A stretch of DNA of 64,000 bases from Dryas octopetala (GCA_963921425.1 OY992840.1:10232501-10296500), one strand, 5' to 3'; shown: positions 26,801-39,480, counted from the first letter of the stretch. A program made the numbers and translations. The notes: generated by a model from the sequence alone, not told the origin.

Positions 26801-29800
26801 TGATGCCTAACCTTGCAAAAGGAAGCAACATTTTTGTGTCTGGAGCAAGTCCAGGGATCATGCTCTGCATTGCTGGTCGGCTTTTGTGTGATACATACTT
26901 GTGTGCTCGTGACTTATTAAGGGAGGTATGGTACTCGTGTTGAATAGTAACGATGATTTGGTGTAGTTTCTCACTATCTCATGTATGTAATGTTTGTTCT
27001 TCCAGGTTAGCTATTCTTTGACGCAACTTGCAAAGACTCAGCTGAACAAAGTCCGGAAGGAGATCACTCCACATGATATTCCTAGAATGTTCCAAAAATC
27101 AGAGTCTCTCATGGAACTTGTACGTTTTCATGCTTACATTAATTAATGTATTTGGGTTTCATATTTGATTAGAAAATCATAATTGAGTATTTATTTCTTG
27201 GAAAATGATTAGTGTTAACAACTTATCAAAGTTTTGATATGCAAGGGTGGTACTTTAAAGAATTTATATATATAAATATATATTTTGTGTGAGAGTAGTT
27301 TACATATATAATGCTAAGAATATCAATACATTTTTTTTTTTTTATAATACATGTTTGAGAAAACTGTGTTAGGAGAGTCCATTTTGCATGGTAGGCTGGT
27401 CCTTTTGCTCTCCCATTGATGGACTATTCATGGTTGTGGAAATCTCTGATCATTGTCTTGTGGTTCATTTCTGCCATTACAAAATGTAATGATGGACCAT
27501 CATGCTTTAGCAGTTATGGCAGCCTGCCTCTCTTCCTCCAAAAGAAAAAAAAAAATTCTTTAATTTGCTACCTTGTAAATTGAGGTATCTTTTGAGTTTT
27601 CAAAATTCAAACCAAGCTTAGTGATATGACTTTTTAGAACTTCTAATGTTCAAGGGGTTAAATTTCCTATTACAAATACAGAATTATTACTTTTTAGAAC
27701 TTCTAATGTTGTTTTTGATGTATTCAGATTGAATGTGGAGAGACAGATGCAAAGTTGTCTATGGAACTCATGTTTCATTTGAGTGTTCTTCCCCTCACAC
27801 GTCAGCTGACAAAAATAAGTGGTAATATGTGGGGTAAAACTCTACAAGTGAGTCCTAGATGTTTTCCTATTTTATTGTTAACCTTCTAAGTTTGTAAGGG
27901 ACACGGGTTAAAAGGTATAGTTGGTCTAAATCTAATCTTTTGATTTTTCAGGGCGGTAGGGCACAAAGAGTAGAATATTATTTACTGCATGCTTTCCATG
28001 AGAGGAAGTATATTGTTCCAGACAAGATTCCTCATCTGAAGGAAACAAAATTGACAAAACGGAGAATAAATAATGGTGTTGAGGACAAAAGTGCTGATGA
28101 GTTGGTTTTAAATGATGTAAATGCACAGAATGGTCATCAAAAAGGCAAGAAAGGTCCTGCCTATGCCGGTGGATTGGTCTTGGAGCCAAAAAGAGGTTTA
28201 TATGACAAGTATATATTACTTCTGGACTTCAATAGTCTTTACCCGTCTATCATTCAGGTTAGTAACTTTAACATTTTTGTTATCACTATCTAAAATTTGG
28301 ACTTAGGACCTACCCCTTCTCCATCCCCTTGCTGCCTACTTTTAAATTTTTTCTCCCTAATGTAAAGTGAGGTTAATTCTTATTTAATTTTACAGGAATA
28401 CAATATATGCTTCACAACAGTGGAAAGATCTCTGGAAGGATTAGTTTCTCATTTACCTTCTACTAAAACAACTGGACTTCTACCTGAGGTATACTATCAT
28501 CCTCAGATATAATGAATTTTGTTTAAGATTCAGCTCAAACAGACTCTCTCCTATTGATATATTTGTTATAATATGGAGTTGTATGCCTCGTAGTTTTGTT
28601 TGCATTTCCTTTCTTTAAGAAAGTAGGTGCAAGTGTATAATATCCTTTTGCACTACTTTTTAGTTGTTAAAAAATTTAGTTCAAAGGAGGGAAACGGCAA
28701 AGAAAGGGATGAAGAAGAAGAATGCATCCGCTCTTGAGATCCAGCAACTTGACATTCAACAACAAGCTCTAAAGCTGACTGCAAACAGGCTTGTGTTTTG
28801 TTCTTTTGGGCCTTTTGATTTGTTCTCACGTTAATTACATATTAAATGTCTTTTTCGTTTATATATATATGGATATATATGGCTGGTATTGCAGTATGTA
28901 TGGATGCTTGGGGTTTCAAAACTCAAGATTTTATGCAAAGCCACTGGCAGAGCTTATAACACTACAAGTAAGAAAAAATATGTTAGCTTAGCTTACATTG
29001 AAAATGCATCTAATTGTCCAGATCTAACTTAAATTAGATGTTGGCTTTTACCCCAAAAGCTTCTATTCGGTATTGAGCAAGTCCCATAATTGTTGTGCAG
29101 GGGAGGGAGATTCTACAAAGTACCGTTGATCTTGTACAGAACAATTTGAACCTAGAGGTCATTTCTTGTATATCATACTGGAAGTAGTGAATATAGTATT
29201 TTAATATCTACATCTGAGTTATGTGAATTGACCGCTTAAGATTTAACTTTTGAAGGACTTGCAATTTTTTATTTATATTCAGGTAATCTATGGCGATACA
29301 GATTCAATAATGATTTATACAGGGTTGGATGATATTGCAAAAGCAGAAGCAATTGCAGACGAAGTCATTAAAATAGTGAGGTTCTAACCATGAAAGAATA
29401 TTGTCTAAATATTATGTGGTTCATAAACTTTAAACTTAAGACCATTCTCTTGTATACTTGAGGATTTCAATTCTTTATTATATTTACAATTGGCGTATCT
29501 TGAGTTACGATGAGAGTTCCATTCTTTAGATTTCATTCCCAATTATGCTTGAAGAGAGCTTAAATCCATTATATTTATACCTGATGTTGTGCAGAAAATA
29601 ACATTATATGCAGCACACAGTTTTCGTAACTATTTTCAAACAACTAAAAGATTTTTTTTTTTTTTTTTTCTGTTCAAATAGATGCTTTAGCTCCATCTTT
29701 GCAGCATCTGCCTCACAAAACTTACAAATATACTAGTTATCAACTTGTTTATACTTTGGTTATGTGCTGTATGAGTTGTGATTTCTCTTTCTCTTTGCAT

Positions 29801-32800
29801 CTAGGTTAACAAGAAGTATAGATGTTTAAAAATTGGTCTTGATGCTTTGTACAAGAGAATGCTGCTCCTCAATAAAAAGAAATATGCAGCTGTGAAGGTG
29901 CTATTAAAAAATGAGACACCATATGAGGTAAAATAAAAATTTCCAACTTCCGGATTTAGTTAACCCTTTCTTTGGGAACTTTGCAAACAAAATTTTTCAT
30001 GCAGGTTATAGAATGCAAGGGCCTTGATATGGTTCGCCGGGACTGGAGCATACTTTCAAGGGAACTGGGAGATTTCTGCCTAAGTCAAATTTTGTCAAGA
30101 GGGTATGCTGTGCTATAAGTCTATAACTCTCTTTTTCTTTTCTTTTGACATTGTCAGTCTGATTTGGTGCTAAAGTTACTAATCTGTTGCGTTTGTGGCT
30201 CTTATGCTCACAGGTCACGTGAGGATGTTGTTGAATCAATTCATAACTCTCTCATGAAGGTGAAGCCACGGTTCTTTTCATATTGTTTTTCTTTTCTAAT
30301 TTTTTGGGCCAAATGGTTCTTTTTTATTATTGCCAGAAAGTTAACCTCAGAGGTAAGTGGGGAAGGTTAGAAGGCAGATGGTGTTCAAGATCCTAGAGAT
30401 TGAAAACTATGCCTAGGATACAACTGCAATCGGACATTATTTTTAAACCAAGCCCTGACTGCTACATATTGTTAAATTATCAAGTAACATGCTGTAATGA
30501 GACAGGCTCAGCCTAGAAAGCTTGAGGACATGCCAAAGCATGATTGAATTATCAAGTAACATGTTCCTGTTTGGCATGTTGAATTCATGGGTTTTATTGT
30601 GGTTGATTTGCCCTCTGAGCAAAGAGTCATTTTAACTTTATTATGAGGTTTTGTCCTTATAAGTTAATTTGCTATTATGCAGCTGTATGATCAAAAGATT
30701 GAATTGAGTAGCGTGCTCATATTTTTGAAGCATGTTGCTAAAAATTTATCAATTAATGTCACTGAACAGGTGCAAGAGGATATGAGGAAAGGACAGGTAG
30801 CCGTTGAGAAATATATCATCACCAAGACTTTAACTAAACCACCCGAAGCATACCCAGATGCCAAAAACCAACCACATGTTCAAGTGAGTTCAAGAAGCAT
30901 ATTTCGAGTCAGAATTAATATATCTGGTCTCATCCTGTCATTCATCTAATTGCATTGATACTTCTGAAAACAATCCTAGGTGGCACAAAGATTGAGGCAA
31001 AGTGGTTACTCTAGTGATTGCTCTGTTGGCGATACAGTCCCCTATATTATTTGCTGTGAGCAGGTTTGTCATGCAGTAATGTGTTTTCTATTGAATGGGC
31101 ATTTATTGACCACAGCCCTTTTTTCAAACATTTAAATGGTGATGTTCATCATGTATAGCTTCTCACTTTCCTGTCCCCTTTTTGGACAGGGCACTAGTTC
31201 AGGTAATTCAACTGGGATTGCTCAACGTGCTAGGCATCCTGATGAACTGAAACGAGAAGATGAGAAATGGGTGATTGACATTGATTACTACTTGTCCCAG
31301 CAGGTTTTTTCTCTAATTTATTTGCTCTAATCCAAAATGTTGTGGACTATGATCATTTCTGTTGTACATTCTGCTTTTTGCTTCATGTCTTAATTTCGCC
31401 ATGCAGATTCATCCTTTGGTATCACGTCTTTGTGCTTCAATTCAGGGTACCAGCCCCGAACGCTTAGCTGATTGTTTAGGTCTGGTCTCTTCTAAGGTAA
31501 AATTATTCAATCTAGTCTTGAAAGTGATTGACAGGATTATCACTCTAAATGTATTTTTGAAATTGGAAAATTTCAGTTCAAAAGTAATTCTAGTGAAGCT
31601 GTCAGAAATGATCCTTCCAGCTTGTTCTTTTCCGTTGATGATGAAGAGAGGTATTATCTGGTTTCTAAAGGCAATGAATTCCCAGTTATTGTAGCAAAGC
31701 TCCTTACGTGCTATATTATCTGTTGAGTGTGTGATTATTTTTTTGCCCCATATATTCATTTAGAATTATTCATGAAGGGATAATTCAGACAACATAAAAC
31801 TAGAAAGAAGTGACAGTTCGAAAATTTTAAATAGCTTGTATTACTTTTTCGCAATGCGGTTTATTTGTAGCTTTGTTTTTTTTTTTTTTTTTTTTTTTCC
31901 TGTTTACACTTTTTCATTGTAATATGTTTATTTTGAAATTTCCAGTTTCTTCAAATATTGCATCTACTACTGTTTACCAAACCTTTCATCATATTGTCCA
32001 CTGATTCCTGAACTTGGATTCGTTCCAAATGGGAATGAACAGGAAGATAGATTTCACTAAGAAAATAATTAATGCATCGTTGTGATGAATTGCAGATACT
32101 GGGTTTGTGAGCCTTTGATCTTGGCATGTCCTAGCTGCTCTGGTAATTGGGATTGTCCAACTATCTTCAATTCCATTTCTAAGTCATTGGCTGGAAAGCC
32201 AACAAGGATACAAGTAGAGCAATCCAGCAGTGATTTTTCGTGTAGATTGCGCTGTCCAAATTGTCCAGAGGAAGGTGAGGTGGGCAGACTGTCCCCTGCA
32301 ATGATAGCCAACCAGGTTTTACTATCTGCTGACTTGTGCCTCTTTGTACAGTTCAACTGTAAATTTTTGTTGTAGCTTCTGTTAACCTTAGTCTTGGTGT
32401 CTTAAACAATATTGGTTTTGAATACCAATTTGCATTGAGCATCTACTGAGAATACATACTCGGGGACTGTATTTATCTTTCAGGTCAAAAGGCAAGCAGA
32501 TGGTTTTGTTTCAATGTACTACAGGGGCGTAATGATGGTAACCTGTCTCCCCTCCTGCAAATTCTGGGAAACTGTGTTGAGTAGTGAGTTTTGTGGTTAT
32601 TGATAATTAAATCTCCAGTCTGTTGTAACTTTGATTCCAGTGTGATGAAGAAACTTGCACATACACCACACGAAGTCTCAACCTCCGGCTTGTAGGTGAT
32701 TCTGAGAGGGGATCAGTTTGCCCAAACTATCCTAGCTGCAATGGGCGTCTTGTAAAAAAGGTTTTCATAACCAACCTTTCTAGTGTTGAGAAAATCACTA

Positions 32801-33218
32801 ACACTAAAAATAATTCCGTTCTTTTTTTGATATGTTCTTTGGTCGACTAATACTTTGCTATAAATGTTTCTACCTTTGCTAGTACACGGAAGCAGATCTG
32901 TACAAGCAGCTCTCGTTTTTCTGCCATGTCTTGGATACAGTAGGCTGCATACAAAAGGTGATTTACTTTTCTTCACGATAATGAGCCAGAGAGAGAGGGA
33001 GAGAGAGATAGATCTCTGTGTTTATGCTGCTTCTGCATATATTTATTAAATTAATCATTTGCTTGCTGCAGGTGGACCCTAGGACTAGACTGTCCCTAGA
33101 GATAGAGTTGGCCAAAATTCGGCCAATTGTGAATTTGGCTGCCTCAACAGTTCAAAGGATTTTGAACCGTTGTGCTTATGGGTGGATACAGCTGCAAGAT
33201 CTCTGTGTTGAAGTTTAA
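23852..33218 (+). CDS. POLA: DNA polymerase alpha catalytic subunit
   Basis: Thirty-one exons join in frame to 1344 codons. Starts and ends: 23852-24445, 24580-24729, 24813-24899, 25038-25112, 25277-25341, 25483-25567, 25681-25869, 26153-26307, 26437-26551, 26746-26925, 27006-27119, 27728-27847, 27952-28257, 28396-28488, 28664-28788, 28895-28967, 29101-29157, 29283-29375, 29805-29927, 30005-30102, 30214-30259, 30770-30883, 30980-31063, 31190-31303, 31407-31496, 31577-31650, 32096-32315, 32484-32537, 32641-32760, 32883-32957, 33072-33218. Family B motifs: [12 protein letters not shown], motif [12 protein letters not shown] (735-745), motif B KLTANSMYG (813-821), motif C YGDTDS (864-869), and two C-terminal zinc modules. 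It primes nuclear DNA replication with primase. The N-terminus looks 150-180 residues shorter than known plant POLA. The intron after 28788 uses a GC donor. Exon 30770 could instead start at 30682, in frame. Confidence 0.93.
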
Positions 33219-33409
33219 TTTGTTAAATTTAAATTCAATTCATGCTATCTATTCTCCTGCATTGGGACTATATACATGTCACTAGCTAATACCTTTACTA
33301 AGTTTAAAAAACAAGGTGGATTTCTCTTGGTCTGGAATTATTATTCCTTGGACAAGTAATAGAAAAATATATGATTACAGCATTAATGTGCATATTCTTC
33401 CCTCTGATT
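33219..33409. other. Short convergent spacer between POLA and SLAC1
   Basis: Only 191 bp separate the two stop codons, so the 3' UTRs must abut or overlap. The segment 33247-33333 is the right copy of the repeat also found at 22293-22373. Confidence 0.8.
33247..33333 (+). repeat. POLA 3'-flank sequence (right copy)
   Basis: This matches 22293-22373 in the same orientation, with TATACATGTCACTAGCTAAT and GGTGGATTTCTCTTGGTCT shared almost exactly. It starts within what should be the POLA 3' UTR. Confidence 0.85.
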
Positions 33410-35806
33410 CTATGCATTGTAGCCCTCTTCTTTGCCTCCATCAAAATCCTTGGTTACTAAATTGTGCTTGCTTAGTGCCTGCTTTGTCCAGCGCTTTATA
33501 TCATAGGCTCTTTTGAAGGGTTTCTTCTCCTTGCCAATTCTTCTCTTTGTTATAGCAATGGCGAGATCATTCGGAAACAATGTGTGCCAAACAAATGCAT
33601 GAAGAAGAGTGGACACAAACAGTACCAACACCATTGTTGATGACATCAAAGAAAGAGTAACTGCAAGCCCCTTGCTTAGAACTGACGGTACGTGTTCTGC
33701 ATACTTGATGGTGGCTACTGAGAAAGTTGTCATTGGAAAGGTGTAAGCCCACCAAGCCACTGAAAATCTACAAAAGTATGAGTGATTTGTTAAACATAGT
33801 GAACTGAAAATTTTGTTAGATACTGATGATTTTCTCTTGTTAGGCAGCTAGTATAACATGTTATGTTGAGAGACTGAATCAGAATCATTAATTTGATGAA
33901 CTCATATTTGATGGTGTGATGACATCAAAGGAGTTGTAGCTTACCTAAACCCTGTAAAGAATTTGATCCTTACAACCAGTGAAATATAGAGAAACAATGC
34001 AATGAAGTAGCAGGTCCTTGAACACCCATCAAACTCCCCATAAATAGTCTGCCAAGCAATGCTTGCTGCTGATGGGGCTGCGATAAACATGGAGTACACA
34101 GGGTGCAGCTCCTTAGGCAATGCTTCACTTGTTGGAAGTCTCTGATACAAAGTAACAAAAACCACAAGGTAATGTGCAAAGCCTACTGCCCACAAGAACT
34201 TGGCAGCCTCCTCCCACCCAACCTTGGCAGCCAAAATTGCCCCCACAAAGTTTCCAACCACTGAGAGATGGGAAGATGGATTGGCCACCTTGCAAAGCCT
34301 TCTCTTCCCACCTGAAAGCCACTGCCCATAGATCTTCAGCTCAAGAAGAAAATAGGGTGCCATGAAGGTGCACCAAATGGCAGGTTGAAGCTTATTTGGG
34401 GCTAGCACAGGTGGTGCACCAATGGCTAAGAACATGCAGACAACCCAAGGGGCAAAGAAGAAGTTGACTCGAACGGGGTGGAAGTACTCTCTTTTGACTG
34501 CTTCAAAGTAGAATATGCATTTGAGGATGTAGGTGAAGGAGACACAGAACAGTACTGCCACTGCTAATAGCCAGAGGGCAAGGTTTATTAAGTGTGAAAT
34601 GTGGAGAAACTTTGTAGCTGGGCTGGTGGCCAGGGCATGCCATAACACAGCTTGGCTGCTGAGCCCAAGACAAATACCAAAGCATCCAATTGGGAATCGG
34701 AGGAGAAAGGGCCATATCTCATCTTTTGGGAGGAGAATATCCTCATAATCCTGCACAACAGATGGTAACTCATAAATTTAAATCTAAATTCTTGTATAGT
34801 TTTATACTTTATTTTTGTTACATGGTAATGGCAATGAAGCTCAATGCATGGTTAACATACATATATACATATAGAGTAATCTTCTTTTGCCAAACCTTTG
34901 ACTTGATATATTGTCTGATTGTGAATTTGAGCCACACATGTATACCCCACTTAATTAATCGTCCAAATTGATAGACTGGTAACAGAACAAGCCAGACCGT
35001 ATGACAAGAATTTTTTTCTATGTATATATATGTAAATGTTTTCACCAAATATTTGGACACGTTATGTTTCCGCACAATTGATCGAAATTATCGAATTAAT
35101 AGTTTGATAATATAACATGTTATACATCAATGAATTGATTGAAAATGGTAGTGAATCATTTCTATGAATTGTCTCTAGCTTTACTAGCAGGATTGAATAT
35201 GTGTAGTAAACTTATTTTACATGTCCGCATGGAAAATTTGGAGCAATGAATTGAACATCAGGCATTGAAACCTGCTCTCAGTGTGTTTACCTTGACTTGG
35301 TCAAGTTCTGGTCCTCTAAGAGCATCAAAGTATCTTCCAGCAGGAACACTTTTATGAACAGACTCATCAAGTAGTCCTCCAGAGCCATCAGTCCTGTGAG
35401 AATCCATCTCTCTCTCCTTTCTTGATGGCAACAAAGAGTTCTGCTTACTGAGGTTTGATGACTTGGTCTTGAAGATACTGAAGTGATCTTCTTTCCTTCC
35501 TTCCATGCCAACCCTGTTAACCGAATCGAAACCCCCAAAGCTTCTTCCACTTCTGGGAAGATTAACCCTCCTCTCATCATTAGCCTTGGTCTCTTTGCTA
35601 AGCACTGAAAAACCAGTCTCTAGTGAAAGTTGCCTATTGAAACTACTTTTATGAGTTCTCTTAATGTCTCTAACTTTAATGGGTCTGTTAAAGTGGTTCT
35701 CTGCTTTGATAATTCCCTCTTCTTCTTCATCTTCTGGTAAGACTTCATGGATATCAATAAAATGACTGTCAAGGAAACTTGGAGATGAAGTTGGTGTTTT
35801 ATCCAT
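33410..35806 (-). CDS. SLAC1: SLAC1 slow-type anion channel
   Basis: Three exons on the minus strand, 35806-35291, 34750-33945 and 33767-33410, give 559 codons, close to the 556 aa of Arabidopsis SLAC1. The first 172 residues are a cytosolic tail with RQLSLETGFSVL, PRSGRSFGGF and FKTKSSNLSKQNSLLPS, the regions holding the OST1-phosphorylated serines in Arabidopsis. The ten-helix channel core follows (RFPIGCFGICLGLSSQAVLW, ILKCIFYFEAVKREYFHPVR, GKRRLCKVANPSSHLSVVGN, LPTSEALPKELHPVYSMF, TLFPNDLAIAITKR). It exports chloride and nitrate from guard cells during ABA, CO2 and ozone-induced stomatal closure (known for the family). The gene is intact and convergent with POLA. The SLAC1-type tail separates it from SLAH paralogues. 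Confidence 0.96.
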
Positions 35807-36982
35807 TTTGCTTCTTCTAAGGCCAAACTATATTGAAAATAGAATTTTCTCTTGGGATAGACTTCATGTTAAGTATCCTAAGTGCTTTATATATGCGATA
35901 TTTTGTTGCATACTTGTTCTTCCAATTGTGTGCTTGTAATTAGGTGACTTCACAAAAAGTAGGAAAATTAAAGGTACGTGGGTTGTTGGCAGATGAAATG
36001 GGAGCCAATACTTTATTGAGAAAAAAGTGGGTTTTTGGAGGGACATCCCGTGATAGAAGATCAATGACTTTGTGGCTTAAGATCTTGGTATGATCATGAG
36101 ATTGAGATTAACATGGAAAAAAGAACATTGACTTGCAAAGAGGAGAGCTTTCAATTCACGGGTTGTAAAGAGAATGTCCATAGAAGGGCTATGATAATTT
36201 GTTTGTATATGCAACATGGAAAATAATTCTCTTTTTATAATGTGAGAAAATGAGTATGTTTTCTACCTTATTTTGCTTTTCATTTCATATAATACCATGA
36301 AAACTCCAACAGTGTGCATGAATGACGAAATTAAATTCGGTATGTCATTTAGTAGGAGCTTTAGACATGATAATCTCCAATTTTTTGTATGGTATCATTA
36401 ATAAGTAAATCTTAGAATTTTGTGGGGGAAAAATTGTGGAATTTGAATGTTATAAATATTGACTTTAAATTACACCTAAACATGTGTTATTTCCAAAATT
36501 TCAAGATTATGAGAATCTAAAAAGAAATAAAATTACGTTTACCACAACCATTCCACTACTGCCACTACCTTCACATTCTAGCCACCTCCCTCTCTACCAC
36601 CACCACCACCACCACACCTGCCTCCACTATAGCCGACGGCACCACCATCATACCACAGTCGCCACTACCATCACCACCACCCTCCAACAATGAATGTAAT
36701 TTGTGTAAATTGGGTTTGGATATAGTTTTTGGGCTATGTCATTGAGTGGTGAGATGATAGCCCAGTCAGGTGAGAGTGAGACCCAATACAAAAAGGGTCC
36801 AGTTTTGGAGTTGTCATTTGCCAGTCCATATACTTCTATGGTGCTGTGGGTCAGCCAATAGGCCAATACAAAATGGACCCATCCCTTTTACACACCGTTA
36901 TTAATAGATATTAAATCTTCTAATGGTAAGACATACTTTGTATATAACGTTATGAGATCCTTTGGGCAGAGGCAGGGGCAGT
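35807..36982. other. Upstream region of SLAC1 and of the first phytocyanin
   Basis: AT-rich divergent intergenic DNA. A (CAC)n-rich microsatellite lies near 36595-36685. I see no gene. Confidence 0.6.
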
Positions 36983-37046
36983 GCCGTCCCTGGCCAGACC
37001 CTATGCTATGTTAGATTCACTCTTGTGCTTGACAACCTCTATAAAT
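36983..37046 (+). promoter_or_regulatory. Core promoter of phytocyanin copy 1
   Basis: GCCGTCC (36983-36989), a CCCTATGC block and a TATAAAT box (37040-37046) lie in this order 129-186 bp before the ATG. The same order occurs before copies 3 and 4, so this is a conserved proximal promoter rather than chance. Confidence 0.7.
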
Positions 37047-37168
37047 TGGCAGCATTTGAACTCATTTTGACAAGCAAATCAATTGAGTCTATCGTCTCAA
37101 AACAACCATATTCATAGAAATTTAGAAGCTAATACTTGAGCCAACTCAATACATACCAGCTACTTGTA

Positions 37169-37922
37169 ATGGCCTCTTCCCGGCTCTTCATCATCCTTGC
37201 CATTCTAGCAATCTTTGCCCCTTCAATTTTAGCAACAGATTTTATTGTTGGTGATGACAGTGGTTGGACTATTAAATTTGATTATCAAGCTTGGGCTAAG
37301 GGAAAGCAGTTCTATGTTGGTGACAATCTTGGTAAATTTATTTATTCATTAAGAAGCTCTCCACAAACTCGCAATTTTTTTCTTTCTTTTTTCTTTTAAT
37401 CTTTATTCTGGGAATTTACTAACTAGATCAAGTACTAATTCTGCAGTTTTTAAGTACCCAAAAGGAGTCCACAATGTGCTGAAAGTGAATGGCACTGGGT
37501 TTCAACAATGTTCAGCTCCTGCTGACTCTGTGCCATTGACTAGTGGAAATGACATGATCAACCTTGCAACCCCAGGAAGAAAATGGTACATTTGTAGTGT
37601 TGCTCAGCATTGTCAAGTTGGGGGTCAAAAGCTTCTTATAACTGTGCTCTCATCTTCATCTGATCCTAGTCCAAGCCCCTTTACCTCTACAGAAAACAGT
37701 CCAAGCCCCAGTACCTCAGGCCCCTATACCTCTGCAGCAACCACTTCAAGTGTTGGAACAAGATATGGGTGGATGGTGGTTGTTATATATGGGCATTCTT
37801 GGGGTGCTCATGGCTTAATATTGGATTTGTTTCCTAATTGTGTCTTTGATTATTTGAGTTTTTCAGCTATTAATGTTGGCATCGGAATTATTCATTGTTT
37901 TTTGGTCCCCTGTGCTTGCTAA
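37169..37922 (+). CDS. Phytocyanin (blue copper protein), copy 1, altered C-terminus
   Basis: Exons 37169-37331 and 37447-37922 give 212 codons. The start is MASS, by comparison with the other copies; an in-frame ATG at 37136 is probably leader. A signal peptide ends near ATDF. The plastocyanin-like domain keeps the type-1 copper ligands H63, C104, H109 and axial Q115 (HCQVGGQK), plus C76 and C110 for the disulfide. Gln as axial ligand is stellacyanin-like. A Ser/Pro-rich linker follows. The tail then reads as an unusual 50-residue hydrophobic sequence. One extra base near 37784-37791 appears to have shifted it out of a GPI-signal-like frame ending in TAA near 37818. It should be an apoplastic electron-transfer or cell-wall protein; the exact role is unknown. 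Confidence 0.85.
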
Positions 37923-38581
37923 TAGAATTTATGGTAAATTGGTACCTCAAAGCAATTCTAAATTTGTATATCAATTAATGTGACTGTTTCATTGATTTAT
38001 ATATAGATCTGCGTTAAGACTTATTTATTTATAACAAATAAAATACTAATATGCATATCACCACACCATTTAGATTAAAATTTAGATCCCCATGTATTAT
38101 AGATTTACTTTGAACGAGACACTAAAAAGCCCTATAAAAAGGTAGTATGTATAAGATTTATATGGCCTCCTAAAAAAGCCTTTCTAAGTATAATGCCAAC
38201 TCGCCCAACTCCTTGCTAGGTTGCAAATTAACTCTCTTAAACTTAGATATATAATTTTGTGATGAATTACATTTTTAAAGGGTGTAGATACCTGATAGGC
38301 TGCCCAAGCAAAAGATCAGTCTAGGTTAGAAATGGTTCTAGCAAAAAAAGCAATAAGTAGGGAACACAGTGATTCACTCCTAGGTACACTATTATACAAA
38401 GAAGCCACCCCAAGTTATCACTAGATATTAGATTCACTACTGCCCTCGCAATATTTTTAGGGATAACAACCCTCATTGCTAAAAAATGGTCTATCTGTCA
38501 GAAAAAAAAGATCGGTATATGAGCCTTTTGAACTAAAAAAAGGAAAAAGAGTCTCCCATCCTTTTTTTTTAAGTTCCACCT
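37923..38581. other. Intergenic DNA after phytocyanin copy 1
   Basis: 3' UTR and non-coding AT-rich sequence. No gene seen. Confidence 0.55.
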
Positions 38582-39032
38582 TAAGCGGGTGTAGTGTATA
38601 TAGATTTTTGTAGACTTTTTTTAAGTAAAAGATTTTTGCAGAATTTACAGATTTTTACTAAGTTCTATAGAATTTTACAGAGTTCTAGAGTCCATAAAAA
38701 TCTTTAGAAATTTGCAGGAGAGAGGTCAGATTTATAATGACTTGAAAATACACATAAAAGTCTTTCAATGTCTATTAAAATTCATAATTAAATAAATTTA
38801 ATAAAAGTCAATAACTTTTTAAATACACCTAGACTTTTTTAGACTTTCTAAAAGTTATTAAAAGTCTTAATTGAATACCACATAACTTTTATAAATTTCT
38901 TAAAATTTTTAATTGAATACATATAGACTTTTACGAAATTTTTTAAAGTCTTTAAAAATCTTAATTGAATACCACATAACTTTTAAACACTACAAAAGTC
39001 TTTTAAAATTCATATACAACACACTCCACTTA
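38582..39032. mobile_element. MITE-like element of the TAAGYGGRGTGT type, about 450 bp
   Basis: Inverted ends TAAGCGGGTGTAGTGTATAT (38582 on) and, on the minus strand, TAAGTGGAGTGTGTTGTATA (from 39032) enclose AT-rich sequence. Inside are repeated short motifs such as CTTAATTGAATACCACATAA (38866 and 38961 areas). It has no ORF, and I could not see a clean target duplication. Similar terminal sequences occur in hAT-like MITEs of rosids, from memory. Confidence 0.65.
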
Positions 39033-39162
39033 GTAAAAGTTAACTAAATAAAAAATCAGTTAATCACTTAAGTATCATCATGATGATTTTAATGTTTGTC
39101 AAAAATATTGGATGACTAAATGATTTATGATATGATTGATATTTTTCAAGAATGATTACTTT

Positions 39163-39480
39163 AGGTTGGACCATTAAGTATGATTACCAAGCTTGGGCTG
39201 AGGGAAAGCGCAGTTCCATGTTGGTGACAACGTACCTTGGTAAGTTAATTTAGTAATTAAGAAGCTCTGTGCAAACTTGCACTTTTTTTCTTCTTTCTTT
39301 TAATCTTTTACTAATTCAAGATCATCTTCTCATTTGGTGATGTTATATATGGAGTTTTTAAGTTTCCAAAAGAAGCCCACAATGTGCTTGAAGTGAATGG
39401 CAATGGCTTCCAGCAATGTGCAGCTGCTACTGATACTGCGCCATTGACTAGTAGAAAAGATGTGATCGACGGCCTTGTCG
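39163..39480 (+). pseudogene. Phytocyanin copy 2, fragment
   Basis: Matches the middle of copies 1, 3 and 4: GGTTGGACCATTAAGTATGA and TACCAAGCTTGGGCTGAGGG from exon 1, then CCACAATGTGCTTGAAGTGA from exon 2. It has no signal-peptide exon start, a 2-nt insertion in exon 1 (AAGCGCAG for AAGCAG), a GTAC insertion at 39232-39235 next to the splice donor, and nothing after the GATGTGATC block. The copper ligands Cys, His and Gln are missing, so it is dead. Confidence 0.88.

Noticed and set aside
30682-30769. An additional POLA exon segment ([11 protein letters not shown]...)
   Set aside because: It is in frame but absent from the conserved family junction (MK followed by a QEDMRKGQ-like block); the acceptor at 30768-30769 fits better. 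Kept as an alternative.
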